From positions 61,983 to 125,982 of the forward strand of contig NZ_JHWD01000012.1 of assembly GCF_000622225.1 (NCBI RefSeq): 64,000 nt of DNA, read 5' to 3'. The notes under the pieces were generated by a model. The model did no database searches. It saw only the letters and a list, made by a program, of their open reading frames with translations, and had not been told where the DNA came from. Both the position numbers and the translations under genes were made by a program. This document shows positions 19,225 through 27,344 of the stretch, in pieces. Source of the DNA: Roseomonas mucosa ATCC BAA-692 (GTDB lineage: Bacteria; Pseudomonadota; Alphaproteobacteria; Acetobacterales; Acetobacteraceae). Each line of letters begins with the position of its first letter. Position 1 is the first letter of the stretch.

Positions 19225-19263
19225 CAGTGATGCTGCTCAGTGGTGCTGCTCAGTGATGCTGCG
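19225..19263. repeat. Three tandem 13-bp units at the 3' end of a gene
   Basis: CAGTGATGCTGCT, CAGTGGTGCTGCT and CAGTGATGCTGCG follow each other without gaps. On the minus strand each unit contains a TGA, and the stop codon of the gene at 19250-19576 is in one of them. This looks like slippage duplication of the gene's last codons. Confidence 0.75.
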
Positions 19264-19576
19264 TCCCGTGCTCCGCGTTCCGGCGCCGGGTTTCCGCGGC
19301 CTTCTTCGCGGAGGCGGAGCGCTCGCTGGCCGGGCGGGAGGCCGAGGCTTCGCCGCCCAGATGGCCGCCCTTGTGCGACGGTTCATGCGAGACGGCGTGG
19401 CCACGCCCCGAACCGCTCTTCTTGCCGCCGCCATCCTGCTTGTTCACCGTGGCCCAGGCCCGCGCCTCGGCCTCCTTCTCCGGTACGCCGCGGTGCTCGT
19501 AGCTCTCCTCGATATGTTCGGCTTGGCGCTTCTGCTTGTCCGTATAGGCGTCCCTGCCGCCACGTCCCGTTGCCAT
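19250..19576 (-). CDS. Small basic protein annotated in relatives as plasmid stabilization protein
   Basis: A 108-residue, highly charged and glycine-rich protein. The opening MATGRGGRDAYTDKQKRQAE, the segment HIEESYEHRGVPEKEAEARA and then WATVNKQDGGGKKSGSG are the signature of a widespread proteobacterial small family. These are often labelled plasmid stabilization protein, but without the ParE toxin fold. The C-terminal half is Lys/Ala/Ser-rich and likely disordered, possibly binding nucleic acid. The function is unproven. No antitoxin partner is adjacent. Confidence 0.75.
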   Translation of the reverse strand: MATGRGGRDAYTDKQKRQAEHIEESYEHRGVPEKEAEARAWATVNKQDGGGKKSGSGRGHAVSHEPSHKGGHLGGEASASRPASERSASAKKAAETRRRNAEHGTQHH

Positions 19577-19703
19577 CCCGCATCTCCCTGCATCCGGCGG
19601 CCCGATGAGCTCCACCCGGCGGGGAAACGTGCCGGCGGCCGGATGGCTGCGCCTCCCGCGCAGGCGGCGATCCCGTCCGGGCCGCCCGGCGGCCGGAAGC
19701 CGT

Positions 19704-20600
19704 TCAGGCCGGGGCCCGCGCCCCGATGCGTTCCGCCGCCAGCCTTTGCCGCAGCCAGGCGGCGGCGGGGCCGGAGGGGCGCTGCTTGTGCCAGACCATC
19801 TCCAGCGCCACGGGCCAGTCGCCGCGATCGAACTGGAGCTCCGGCGTGACGAGGTCCGGCGCCGCCGGGGAGGCGGCGATCACGTGGTCGGAGGCGAAGG
19901 CCCAGCCGATGCCGTGCTTCACGAATTCCAGGATCACCCAGTGGCTTTCCACCCACCAGACCTCGGCAGCAACGCGGAGGCGGCTCTTCTCCCGGCTCTC
20001 GCTGCGGGTGGCGAGCATGATCTGGCGGTGGCGCTTCAGCTCCTCCCATTCCACCCGCTCCTTGGCCAGCGGGTGGTCGCGGCCGCAGACCAGCTTCAGC
20101 GGCACCCAGCCCAGCGTGTGGAAGCCCAGTTCGGTCGGCAGCACCTCCGGCCGCCACTGGATGCCGAGATCGGCCTTTCCCTCCTGCACGAGCTGGCTGA
20201 CATCCTCCATCAGCGAGAACAGGATCTCCAGCTCCACGGAAGGGAAATGCCGGGCGAAGTCGGCGAAGAGGCTGCCGAGCGCGTTTTCCGGATAGAGCTC
20301 GTCGATGGCCAGGACCAGCCGGTCCTCCACCGCTTCCTCCAGGCTGCGTGCCACGCCGATCAGGTGCTCCCGACGTTCCAGCACCACCCGCGCCTCCTGC
20401 AGCAGCCGCTGCCCGGCGCGGGTCAGGCTCGGGTTGCGGCCCTCTCGGCGGAAGAGTTCCAGCCCGAGATCTGTTTCCAGATTGGCGACATGGGTGCTGA
20501 CCACCGACTGCGCCCGGCGCAGCTTCCGGGCGGCGGCGGAGAAGGAGCCGGTCTCGGCGGCGGCCACGAAGGCCTGGAGTTGGTCGAGGGAAACACTCAT
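19704..20600 (-). CDS. LysR family regulator, divergent from PACE efflux gene
   Basis: A 298-residue LysR-type regulator. The DNA-binding domain spans residues 1-62 (LDQLQAFVAAAETGSFSAAA, then RRAQSVVSTHVANLETDLGLELF). The effector domain begins LVLAIDELYPENALGSLFAD. It is divergent from the PACE efflux gene, the same arrangement as aceR/aceI in Acinetobacter, so it probably controls that gene in response to the exported compound. An inverted repeat of LysR type lies between them. Confidence 0.88.
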   Translation of the reverse strand: MSVSLDQLQAFVAAAETGSFSAAARKLRRAQSVVSTHVANLETDLGLELFRREGRNPSLTRAGQRLLQEARVVLERREHLIGVARSLEEAVEDRLVLAIDELYPENALGSLFADFARHFPSVELEILFSLMEDVSQLVQEGKADLGIQWRPEVLPTELGFHTLGWVPLKLVCGRDHPLAKERVEWEELKRHRQIMLATRSESREKSRLRVAAEVWWVESHWVILEFVKHGIGWAFASDHVIAASPAAPDLVTPELQFDRGDWPVALEMVWHKQRPSGPAAAWLRQRLAAERIGARAPA

Positions 20601-20611
20601 GGCTGCAACCT

Positions 20612-20626
20612 ATCGTCCAGAACGAT
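20612..20626. promoter_or_regulatory. LysR box between lysR and PACE gene
   Basis: ATCGT, CCAGA, ACGAT: a perfect 5-base inverted repeat containing the T-N11-A signature of LysR binding sites. It lies 12 bases upstream of the LysR start and 75 bases upstream of the efflux gene start. Confidence 0.6.
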
Positions 20627-20700
20627 GGCATCCAACTTTGCCATGGCAGGAAAGGCGATAGAAACCCCGCAACAACGCCAGTCGCACAAAAGGGTCCTCC

Positions 20701-21150
20701 ATGCGCAGCACAGCGGATCGCATCCGTCACACCATCCTGTTCGAGATTGTCGGTCTCGCCCTGGTCCTGCCGCTGGGCTCGTGGCTCTTCGGCCTGTCGG
20801 TCGAGAAGATGGGGGTCATCGGCGTCGGCAGCGTCTTCGCGGCCGCGCTCTGGAACTATCTCTACAACCTGGGCTTCGACCGGGCGATGCTGGCCCTGCG
20901 GGGCCGGGTGGAGAAGACGCTGCCGCTGCGCGTCCTGCACGCCATCCTGTTCGAGGCCGGGCTGCTGGTGGCGCTGCTGCCGGCCATCGCCTGGTATCTC
21001 GGGATCAGCCTGGTGGAGGCCTTCGTCATGGATATCGCGATCGCGGGCTTCTATGTGGCCTATGCCTTCGTCTTCAATCTCGCCTATGACCGCATCTTCC
21101 CGATCCCGGAGCGGCGGGCGCAGGCAACGGGCCAGCCGGCCCGGGCCTGA
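20701..21150 (+). CDS. PACE family multidrug efflux transporter (AceI-like)
   Basis: A 149-residue inner-membrane protein with four helices made of two tandem bacterial transmembrane-pair domains. The first has RIRHTILFEIVGLALVLPLG and ends with ALWNYLYNLGFD; the second repeats the pattern with LHAILFEAGLLVALLPAIAW and FNLAYDRIFP. Glu15 in the first helix is the position of the essential proton-coupling Glu of AceI. Family members expel biguanides such as chlorhexidine and short diamines. Confidence 0.93.
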   Translation: MRSTADRIRHTILFEIVGLALVLPLGSWLFGLSVEKMGVIGVGSVFAAALWNYLYNLGFDRAMLALRGRVEKTLPLRVLHAILFEAGLLVALLPAIAWYLGISLVEAFVMDIAIAGFYVAYAFVFNLAYDRIFPIPERRAQATGQPARA

Positions 21151-21197
21151 TCCTCTTCTCCCGGGGCGATCCGCTCCATTCCTCCAAGGCCGGTGAC

Positions 21198-21617
21198 ATG
21201 CGGCAGGCCCTCCATACGCTCCTGGTCGAGACCCCCGGCGCCGGGCTGGTCGAGATCACCGCCGCCATCCGCCGCTGGGTGGCGGGCCAGGGGATCGGGA
21301 CCGGGCTTCTCACCCTCTGGTGCCGGCACACCTCCGCTTCGCTGCTGGTGCAGGAGAATGCCTCGCCCGATGCGCGGGAAGACCTGGAGGCCTTCTTCCG
21401 GCGGATCGCGCCCGAGGCGCGGGGCCTGTACCGGCATGACGACGAGGGGCCCGACGACATGCCGGCGCATCTGCGCGCCGCGCTGACGCAGACCCAGCTT
21501 TCCGTGCCGGTCGCCGATGGGCGGCCGGTCCTGGGCACCTGGCAGGGGATCTACCTGTTCGAGCACCGCGCGGCGCCGCACCGGCGGGAGATGGTGCTGC
21601 ACCTGATCGGGGAGTGA
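21198..21617 (+). CDS. yjbQ: YjbQ family protein (secondary thiamine-phosphate synthase enzyme family)
   Basis: A 139-residue UPF0047/YjbQ protein. Signatures are LLTLWCRHTSASLLVQENASPD, including the conserved Cys, His and Asn, then PEARGLYRHDDEGPDDMPAHLRA and GTWQGIYLFEHRAAPHRR near the end. Its main cellular role is not settled; relatives show weak thiamine-phosphate synthase activity. It is 47 bases downstream of the efflux gene. Confidence 0.92.
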   Translation: MRQALHTLLVETPGAGLVEITAAIRRWVAGQGIGTGLLTLWCRHTSASLLVQENASPDAREDLEAFFRRIAPEARGLYRHDDEGPDDMPAHLRAALTQTQLSVPVADGRPVLGTWQGIYLFEHRAAPHRREMVLHLIGE

Positions 21618-21653
21618 GCCCCGGCCGCCGGCGGCGATGGTCCGGGGCCGGTG

Positions 21654-22379
21654 TCACGCCCGCCGGGCGGCGCGGGCCAACCCGGCCCGGATCAGCGCCA
21701 CATTGCCGTCGGCCCGCCGCCCGTCCGGCAGATCCGTCCCGTCCTCCAGGCCCAGCCGGGCCATCAGCCCCAGCTCGGCGGCGAGGTCGAAGCAGGGCCA
21801 GACGGAACGTCCTTCACCGTGCAGCTGGCGCTCCGCCCCATGCCCCGCGGCGTCCAGCCGGCCCAGGATGGCTTTCGCCAGCGGCACGGCCTGGTCCGGC
21901 GGCAGGTCCGGGACCTCGACCAGCACCCGCCGGCAGCCCCGGTCCAGCGCCAGGAAGCGCTCCGCGTCCTGGACCGAGGCCAGCCCCGCCTCCACCCCGA
22001 TGCCCGAGGCATGCAGGGCATCGATCACCGCCGGGGCGTCGGGTTCGGAGAGGTTGACGGAAGCCTCCTCGGGACGGCCCTCGCCCAGCAGCGCCCAGGA
22101 GGCGATCATGGCGCGCCGGCGGGCATCGTCGCCCATGATCCAGCCGCCGGTGGAGACCGAAACCGGCAGGCCGGACAGCCGCGCCGCCATCACCGCGCCG
22201 CGGATGACCTCGGGGGCCAGGCTCTCCACCAGCCGGGCGTTGCGCGGATGCAGGTGCAGCGCCACGGCCCCCGCCTCGGCGCAGGCGGCGGCATCGCGGG
22301 CCACCTCCGCCTCGCTGAGCGGCAGGCCAGGATGGAAGCAGGCCGGGCGGGCTCCGTTCAGGCAGGCCTGGACCCGCAT
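21654..22379 (-). CDS. BKACE-type 3-keto-5-aminohexanoate cleavage family protein
   Basis: A 241-residue TIM barrel of the beta-keto acid cleavage enzyme family, which condenses a beta-keto acid with acetyl-CoA. The metal-binding motif reads ALHLHPRNARL, with His42 and His44, and Asn47 where most members have Asp. Further signatures are PVSVSTGGW, PEEASVNLSEPDA and GIGVEAGLASVQDA. It is somewhat short for the family (about 270-310). The start overlaps the stop of the upstream small membrane protein (TGATG). Confidence 0.82.
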   Translation of the reverse strand: MRVQACLNGARPACFHPGLPLSEAEVARDAAACAEAGAVALHLHPRNARLVESLAPEVIRGAVMAARLSGLPVSVSTGGWIMGDDARRRAMIASWALLGEGRPEEASVNLSEPDAPAVIDALHASGIGVEAGLASVQDAERFLALDRGCRRVLVEVPDLPPDQAVPLAKAILGRLDAAGHGAERQLHGEGRSVWPCFDLAAELGLMARLGLEDGTDLPDGRRADGNVALIRAGLARAARRA

Positions 22380-22660
22380 CAGCCGCGCCCCAGCAGGCGT
22401 CCGGCCCGCTGCTTCCAGCCTGCGAGGCGCCGGCTCATCCGCCCTTCCAGCTCCTCCACCTTTCCCACGGCACCGGGCCAGCGCCCGGCCAGCCTGTCCC
22501 AGCCCCGCGCCGCCCAGCCGTGCTGGTCGCGCAGCACGAAGAGGCCCAGCGCCAGGAACAGGAAGCCCTGCAGGAAAGGCAGGACGCAGCCCAGGACGCC
22601 CAGGCCGAGAAGGCTCCATCCCGTCGCCTTGCGCGCCGCGCTCGGCCGCAGAACCACCAT
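22379..22660 (-). CDS. Small membrane protein (PGPGW-like)
   Basis: A 93-residue protein with a hydrophobic hairpin at about residues 12-45 (TGWSLLGLGVLGCVLPFLQG, then FLFLALGLFVL), followed by an amphipathic basic helix (WDRLAGRWPGAVGKVEELEG). It resembles small PGPGW-type membrane proteins of unknown function. The ATG at 22660 is preferred over an upstream ATG at 22744, which would add an unrelated basic tail. It is translationally coupled to the BKACE gene. Confidence 0.65.
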   Translation of the reverse strand: MVVLRPSAARKATGWSLLGLGVLGCVLPFLQGFLFLALGLFVLRDQHGWAARGWDRLAGRWPGAVGKVEELEGRMSRRLAGWKQRAGRLLGRG

Positions 22661-22780
22661 GTCTCGCCTCCTGATCCGCACGGGGCCACCCGCCTTCCGG
22701 GCGCTCCGAGGCAGCCCAGTTGGTGCCGAAGCGCCATCCTGCAATGGCAGCGGGGCACTGCCCCGCCGCCAAAGGGCGGC

Positions 22781-24205
22781 TCAGTGGCCGGCCATGGACA
22801 GCGGCGGCTGCACGTCGTCGGGGATCGGGTTGACGAAGGGCGTTTCCGCCAGCCGGGCCCGGTGGTCGGCCTTGGCCTTCTCGATCAGCCCGGGGTCGCG
22901 CAGCGCATCCAGGGCGGTGCCGGCCATGACCTTGGCCACGTGCTCCAGGCCCTTATGCGCCGCCGGGGTCTTGCCCTGGGCGGTGAGCTGCCAGGAATGC
23001 CCCGGCGTGCCCACGGCATAGGTGGCGCCGCGTGCCTGCACCGTCGGCACCACCCAGCTCACCGTGCCCACATCGGTGGAGCCGAAGCTCTTGGGCTCCG
23101 GCGCATCGAGCGGCACGATGCGCTCGCACAGCGCCTCGCCGGGGATCGGCGGAATGCCGGCGCGGCGGTAGGTGGCGTCGATCTCCTCCGCGGTCAGGGT
23201 CTTCTGGATCTCGCGCGCGAAGGCCTTGTCCGCCTCGTCGAAGCGCGGCGGGCCGAGGCGCTCGTAATTGGCGTTCATCGCCTGTTCCAGCGGCGTGTTG
23301 CCGACGAGGTTCGCGTCGGCGCTCAGCACCTGGTGCGAGACCGTGGTCTCGGTCATCAGCGCGGCGCCCTCGGCGATCTTCTTCACGCGGGCGACCAGGG
23401 CCTGCATCTCCGGCAAGGTCTTGCCGCGCACGAGGTAGCGCACGCGCGCCCTGCCCTGCACCACGTTCGGCGCGATGCCGCCGGCGTCCTGGAGCGCGTA
23501 GTGCACGCGCGCGCCGTCCGGCATGTGCTCGCGCATGTAGTTCACGCCGACATTCATCAGCTCCACCGCGTCGAGCGCCGAGCGGCCCAGCTCCGGCGCG
23601 GCGGCGGCGTGGGAGGAGCGGCCGGTGAAGGTGAAGTCCATCTCCATGCAGGCCAGCGAGACCGGCTTGGTCACCCCGGAAAACGGCGCCGGGTGCCAGC
23701 AGATGGCGATGTCCACGTCGTCGAAGGCGCCCTCGCGCACCATGAAGCCCTTGGCGGAGCCGCCTTCCTCGGCCGGGCAGCCGTAGTAGCGCACGCGGCC
23801 CCTGATGCCGTTCTCCGCCAGCCAGTCCTTCACCGCCGTGGCGGCGAGGAGCGAGGCGGCGCCCAGCAGGTTGTGGCCGCAGCCATGGCCCTTGCCTTCC
23901 TGGCCGTCGACCGGGCGCGGCTCGGCCAAACCGGCCTCCTGGCTCAGCCCGGGCAGCGCGTCGTACTCGCCCAGGATGGCGATCACCGGCCCGCCCTCGC
24001 CCGCCTCGCCCATCACCGCAGTCGGGATGCCCGCGACACCCTTCGTGATGCGGAAGCCCTGCCGCTCCAGCATCCCGGCATGGGCGGCGGCGGAGCGCTG
24101 CTCGGCATAGTTCAGCTCGGGCGTGCCCCAGACGCGGTCGCTCAGCTCGGCGAATTCCTCGCGCTTCGCCTCGACCAGCCGCCAGATGTCCTCGCCGTTC
24201 TGCAT
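22781..24205 (-). CDS. M20 family amidohydrolase (AbgB-like)
   Basis: A 474-residue metallopeptidase of the M20D group that hydrolyses amide bonds of small N-acyl compounds; the nearest named relatives are AbgB-type p-aminobenzoyl-glutamate hydrolases. Metal-site motifs are GHGCGHNLLG (His), YYGCPAEEGGSAKGF (catalytic Glu pair) and ICWHPAPF (His). A dimerisation lid follows (FTFTGRSSHAAAAPELGRSA). The start MQNGEDIWRLVEAK at 24205 fits family length. It is divergent from the DASS transporter gene, suggesting uptake and cleavage of a related anion. Confidence 0.92.
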   Translation of the reverse strand: MQNGEDIWRLVEAKREEFAELSDRVWGTPELNYAEQRSAAAHAGMLERQGFRITKGVAGIPTAVMGEAGEGGPVIAILGEYDALPGLSQEAGLAEPRPVDGQEGKGHGCGHNLLGAASLLAATAVKDWLAENGIRGRVRYYGCPAEEGGSAKGFMVREGAFDDVDIAICWHPAPFSGVTKPVSLACMEMDFTFTGRSSHAAAAPELGRSALDAVELMNVGVNYMREHMPDGARVHYALQDAGGIAPNVVQGRARVRYLVRGKTLPEMQALVARVKKIAEGAALMTETTVSHQVLSADANLVGNTPLEQAMNANYERLGPPRFDEADKAFAREIQKTLTAEEIDATYRRAGIPPIPGEALCERIVPLDAPEPKSFGSTDVGTVSWVVPTVQARGATYAVGTPGHSWQLTAQGKTPAAHKGLEHVAKVMAGTALDALRDPGLIEKAKADHRARLAETPFVNPIPDDVQPPLSMAGH

Positions 24206-24584
24206 GAGCCTGCCACCATTCCATGAACCCGGGGTTGCGGGGCCCCGGCGTTGCGTTCGAAGAGGGCGCAATCTGCGCCCTTCGCGCCGCCGGGAGAAGA
24301 GGGGGAAGCCAGGCGGTGGCAGCTTGTCCCGAGGGGCGGCGGCCAAGGCCCCGAACGAGCGGTGGCGGCGCGAAAATGGAGCAGTGTCGCGAGGCAGGCA
24401 CACCGCGTCTTTGCGCAGGATCAAGAAAACGCCACAAAAATCAGTTGTCCACAGGAAGAGCGGCAGTAATACCCATACTGCATGGTAAACATGCTTCACG
24501 GCCATGGAGAACTTCGGAAGTCATGTTGACCAATCCCGCCACGGGGTCAGCATGGCCCTGGCTGAACAAGACCGGGAGTCTTTC
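24206..24584. other. Divergent promoter region of M20 hydrolase and DASS transporter
   Basis: No gene is supported here. The right half is less GC-rich and contains TTGCG-CAGG-ATCAA (24411-24424), an FNR/CRP-like inverted repeat, and a possible plus-strand promoter with TTGTCC (24445-24450), a 16-base gap and TAATAC (24467-24472). In-frame ATG codons at 24504 and 24552 are alternative starts for the transporter. Confidence 0.45.
24411..24424. promoter_or_regulatory. FNR-like box
   Basis: TTGCG-N4-ATCAA. It has the same form as the box in front of hemN (TTGAT-N4-CGCAA read on the plus strand) and shares the exact arm sequences. It could place the DASS/L-2-hydroxyacid dehydrogenase pair or the M20 hydrolase under oxygen control. 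Confidence 0.4.
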
Positions 24585-26066
24585 ATGCTTCTCTCATCGC
24601 CGGCAGAACCGACCTCGAACCGAAAACTCGCCTTTCTTGCCTTCGCACTGATCGTCTATGGCGCCATCCTGATGCTGCCGACGCCCGCCGGCCTCACCGC
24701 CTCCGGGCAGGTGGCGCTCGGGCTGCTGGCGCTGGTGATCATCCTCTGGATCAGCGAATGCGTCTCGCCCGCCGCGAGTGCCATCGTGCTGACCGGCATG
24801 GCCGTGCTGGGGCTGATGGGGCATCCGCTGACCGAGGGCGGCGCGCCCATGACCTCCTCCAGCGCCCTCGCGGTGATGCTGACCGGATACTCGTCCTCCG
24901 CCGTGCTGCTGGTGGCGGGCGCGCTGTTCCTGGCGGTGGCGCTGAAGCTCACCGGCCTCGACCGCCGCGTCGCGTTGCTCGTCATGTCGAAGGTCGGCAT
25001 CTCGCCTGCGCGGCTGATCATCGGCGCGATGATCGTGGGCTTCGTGCTGGCGCTGTTCATCCCCTCCGCCACCGCCCGCGTCGGCGCGGTGATCCCGATC
25101 ATGGTGGGCATCGTCACCGCGCTTGGCCTGCCGGTGGCGAGCAGCCTGGGCGCCACGCTGATGATCGTCACCGCCATGATCTGCTCGGTCTTCAACATGG
25201 GCATCAAGACCGGCGCGGCGCAGAACCTGATCAGCCTGAGCTTCATGCAGGGCAGCTTCGGGGTGAACATCTCCTGGGGCCAGTGGTTCATCACCGCCCT
25301 GCCCTTCACCCTCGGCATGTGCGTGACGATGTTTGTCGTGGCGCTGCTGATCCTCCGGCCGCAGGTGCCCGAGGCTGGCGAGGCGCAGCGGCGGCTGCAG
25401 GCGGAGCTGGACGAGCTGGGCCCGGTGAGCCCCGCCGAGAAGCGGCTGATGCTGGTGGCGCTGCTGCTGCTCGTCCTCTGGTCCACCGAGGGCTGGCTGC
25501 ATCCCCTCGACACCACCACCACCACGCAGCTCGGCATCGCCCTGCTGCTGATGCCGCGCATCGGCGTGATGAACTGGTCGCAGGCGGAGAAGCTGGTGCC
25601 CTGGGGCACGGTGGTGCTCTTCGCGGCGGGCATCTCGCTGGGCATCCTGCTGTCCCGCACCGGCGCCGCCGCCTGGCTGGCGGGGGTCACGCTCGGGCAG
25701 CTCGGCCTGGGCGGCATGGCCGTGGCCAATGTGGTGCTGGCGCTCTCGGTCTTCTCCGTCGTGCTGCACCTGGGCTTCGCCTCGGCGACCGGGCTGGCCA
25801 GCACGCTGATCCCGATCATGATCGCCTTCACCCAGACCCTGCCCTTCGGCCCGCAGGCGGCCTTCGGCATCGTGCTGATCCAGAGCTTCGTCGTGTCCTT
25901 CGGCTTCATCCTGCCGACCAACGCGCCGCAGAACATGCTCTGCTACGGCACCGGCGCCTTCAGCACGATCCAGTTCGCCAAGGTCGGCGTGGTGATGACC
26001 GTGGTGGGGCTCGCGCTGATCTGGCTGCTGTCCGTCACCCTCTGGCCGATGATGGGAGTGCTGTAG
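24585..26066 (+). CDS. DASS (SLC13) family anion/dicarboxylate symporter
   Basis: A 493-residue inner-membrane carrier with about 12 helices. DASS signatures are ALFLAVALKLTGLDRRVALL, the first SNT-like sodium/substrate loop FIPSATARVGAVIPIM, and a second half repeat with FAAGISLGILLSRTGAAAWL and SFGFILPTNAPQNMLCYGTG (the TNAP form of the second SNT motif). It imports di- or tricarboxylates or other organic anions with sodium. I chose the ATG at 24585, which follows CGGGAG; upstream in-frame ATGs exist. One base separates it from the dehydrogenase gene, so they form an operon. Confidence 0.9.
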   Translation: MLLSSPAEPTSNRKLAFLAFALIVYGAILMLPTPAGLTASGQVALGLLALVIILWISECVSPAASAIVLTGMAVLGLMGHPLTEGGAPMTSSSALAVMLTGYSSSAVLLVAGALFLAVALKLTGLDRRVALLVMSKVGISPARLIIGAMIVGFVLALFIPSATARVGAVIPIMVGIVTALGLPVASSLGATLMIVTAMICSVFNMGIKTGAAQNLISLSFMQGSFGVNISWGQWFITALPFTLGMCVTMFVVALLILRPQVPEAGEAQRRLQAELDELGPVSPAEKRLMLVALLLLVLWSTEGWLHPLDTTTTTQLGIALLLMPRIGVMNWSQAEKLVPWGTVVLFAAGISLGILLSRTGAAAWLAGVTLGQLGLGGMAVANVVLALSVFSVVLHLGFASATGLASTLIPIMIAFTQTLPFGPQAAFGIVLIQSFVVSFGFILPTNAPQNMLCYGTGAFSTIQFAKVGVVMTVVGLALIWLLSVTLWPMMGVL

Positions 26067-26067
26067 G

Positions 26068-27012
26068 ATGCGCAAGGTCGGGATCATCGGCGCAGGGCTG
26101 GTCGGCGCCGCGGCGGGCTACCTCCTCGCCATCACGCCCGGGGTGCGGGAGATCGTGCTGGTCGATCTCGACCAGGCCCGCGCTCGCTCCGAGGCACAGG
26201 ACATCGCCCATGCCGCCGCCTTCGGCGGCACGGCGCAGATCCGCGCGGGGGACTATGCCGACCTCGCCGGGGCGCAGGTGGTGGTGATCACCGCCGGCAC
26301 CAGCCTGAAGCCGGGGCAGACGCGGCTGGACCTGCTTGCCGCCAATGTGCATGTCGTCTCGGCGGTGCTGGAGCGGGTCCTGAGGGTGGCACCGGAGACG
26401 GTGCTGCTCTTCGCCACCAACCCGGTGGACGTGATGCCCGCCATCGCGGTACGGCGCTTCGGCGTGCCGAAGGGCCGTGCCATCGGCACCGGCTGCGCGC
26501 TGGATTCCGCCCGCTTCCGCGACCGGCTGGCGCAGCATCTCGGCGTCTCGCCCGGCTCCGTACATGCCAATGTCCTGGGCGAGCACGGCGATTCCGAGGT
26601 TCTGCACTGGAGCGGCGCGCATGTGGCCGGAATGCCGCTGACGCTTTTCGCCGAGAAGCTGGGCCATCCCATCCCGCCCGAGGTGCAGGCCACCATCGCG
26701 CAGGAGGTCCGCACCTCCGCCTACCGCATCAAGGAAGGCAAGGGCGTGTCGAATTTCGGCATCGGCGGCTGCATCGCGCGCCTCACCCGCGCGCTGCTGA
26801 ACGACGAGCATGTGCTGTTCAGCGTCTCGACCTTCATGGACGAGGTTCTGGGCGTGCCGGAGACCTGCATCTCGCTGCCGCATGTCCTGGGCGCGCAGGG
26901 GGCCTCGGCGCCGCTGCTGCCGCCACTGGATGCGCGGGAGAACCAGGAGCTCCGCCACAGCGCCGGGGTCCTGCACGACGCCATCCGGCACGGGCTGGCC
27001 GCCGCCGGCTGA
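26068..27012 (+). CDS. L-lactate/malate dehydrogenase family protein (L-2-hydroxyacid dehydrogenase)
   Basis: A 314-residue NAD-dependent enzyme. The cofactor loop is GAGLVG (residues 8-13), with Asp33 in VLVDLD for NAD preference. The active-site loop is AGTSLKPGQTRLDLL with Arg86; the catalytic His173 is in LGEHGDSE, and the substrate Arg is in TGCALDSARFRD. At the residue before KPG, where lactate dehydrogenases have Gln and malate dehydrogenases have Arg, this protein has Leu80. It therefore may act on a bulkier or hydrophobic 2-hydroxy acid. It directly follows the DASS transporter, which may import that acid. Confidence 0.88.
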   Translation: MRKVGIIGAGLVGAAAGYLLAITPGVREIVLVDLDQARARSEAQDIAHAAAFGGTAQIRAGDYADLAGAQVVVITAGTSLKPGQTRLDLLAANVHVVSAVLERVLRVAPETVLLFATNPVDVMPAIAVRRFGVPKGRAIGTGCALDSARFRDRLAQHLGVSPGSVHANVLGEHGDSEVLHWSGAHVAGMPLTLFAEKLGHPIPPEVQATIAQEVRTSAYRIKEGKGVSNFGIGGCIARLTRALLNDEHVLFSVSTFMDEVLGVPETCISLPHVLGAQGASAPLLPPLDARENQELRHSAGVLHDAIRHGLAAAG

Positions 27013-27066
27013 TCGTCCCGCGCCGCGCTTCACGCCCAGGGGGAAAGGCCCTGCCTGGCCTACGGC

Positions 27067-27085
27067 GTCGAGGCAGCGCCTCGAC
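27067..27085. repeat. Hairpin with GAGGC-AGC-GCCTC core, copy 1
   Basis: A perfect 8-base stem (27067-27074 with 27078-27085) with an AGC loop, followed by a C-run. It lies 55 bases after the dehydrogenase stop. A second hairpin with the same core lies at 27345-27361. Confidence 0.6.
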
Positions 27086-27176
27086 CCCCCGATACCCCCC
27101 ATCCGCCAGGAACCTGGTCAAACGTATGGGCTTGACCCTGGACCTCCCGCTCGCTGCCGCTTTCTGACGCCGGATC

Positions 27177-27203
27177 GCGCCGGAGGGCCATGCCCTCCGG
27201 CGC
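27177..27203. terminator. Long perfect hairpin, terminator-like
   Basis: A 12-base perfect stem (27177-27188 with 27192-27203) around a CAT loop, in the 421-base space between the dehydrogenase and ompW, which are convergent. A close relative (CCGGAGAGC-ATG-GCTCTCCGG) follows putA at 63626-63646. It is probably a terminator or a dispersed palindrome family. No coding frame is convincing in 27013-27433. Confidence 0.6.
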
Positions 27204-27344
27204 GGTCAGGGTGTTCCACGCGTTTCCGGAGCCCCGCCTGTCCGCCCGGCCCCCGGAACCGGGCCACAGGGCGGCGGTCACCACGGACGCCAGCACAGGG
27301 GGTCCAGGGCGCGCAGCGTCCTGGCGGAGTGGGGGTTCCGGGGC

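Noticed and set aside
18360..19256. A plus-strand frame inside the GHKL ATPase gene
   Set aside because: Arg/Gly-rich shadow frame without family resemblance; the ATPase frame is continuous and has motifs.
19250..19576. A toxin-antitoxin module at the so-called plasmid stabilization gene
   Set aside because: The protein lacks a ParE or other toxin fold and has no small partner gene in an operon.
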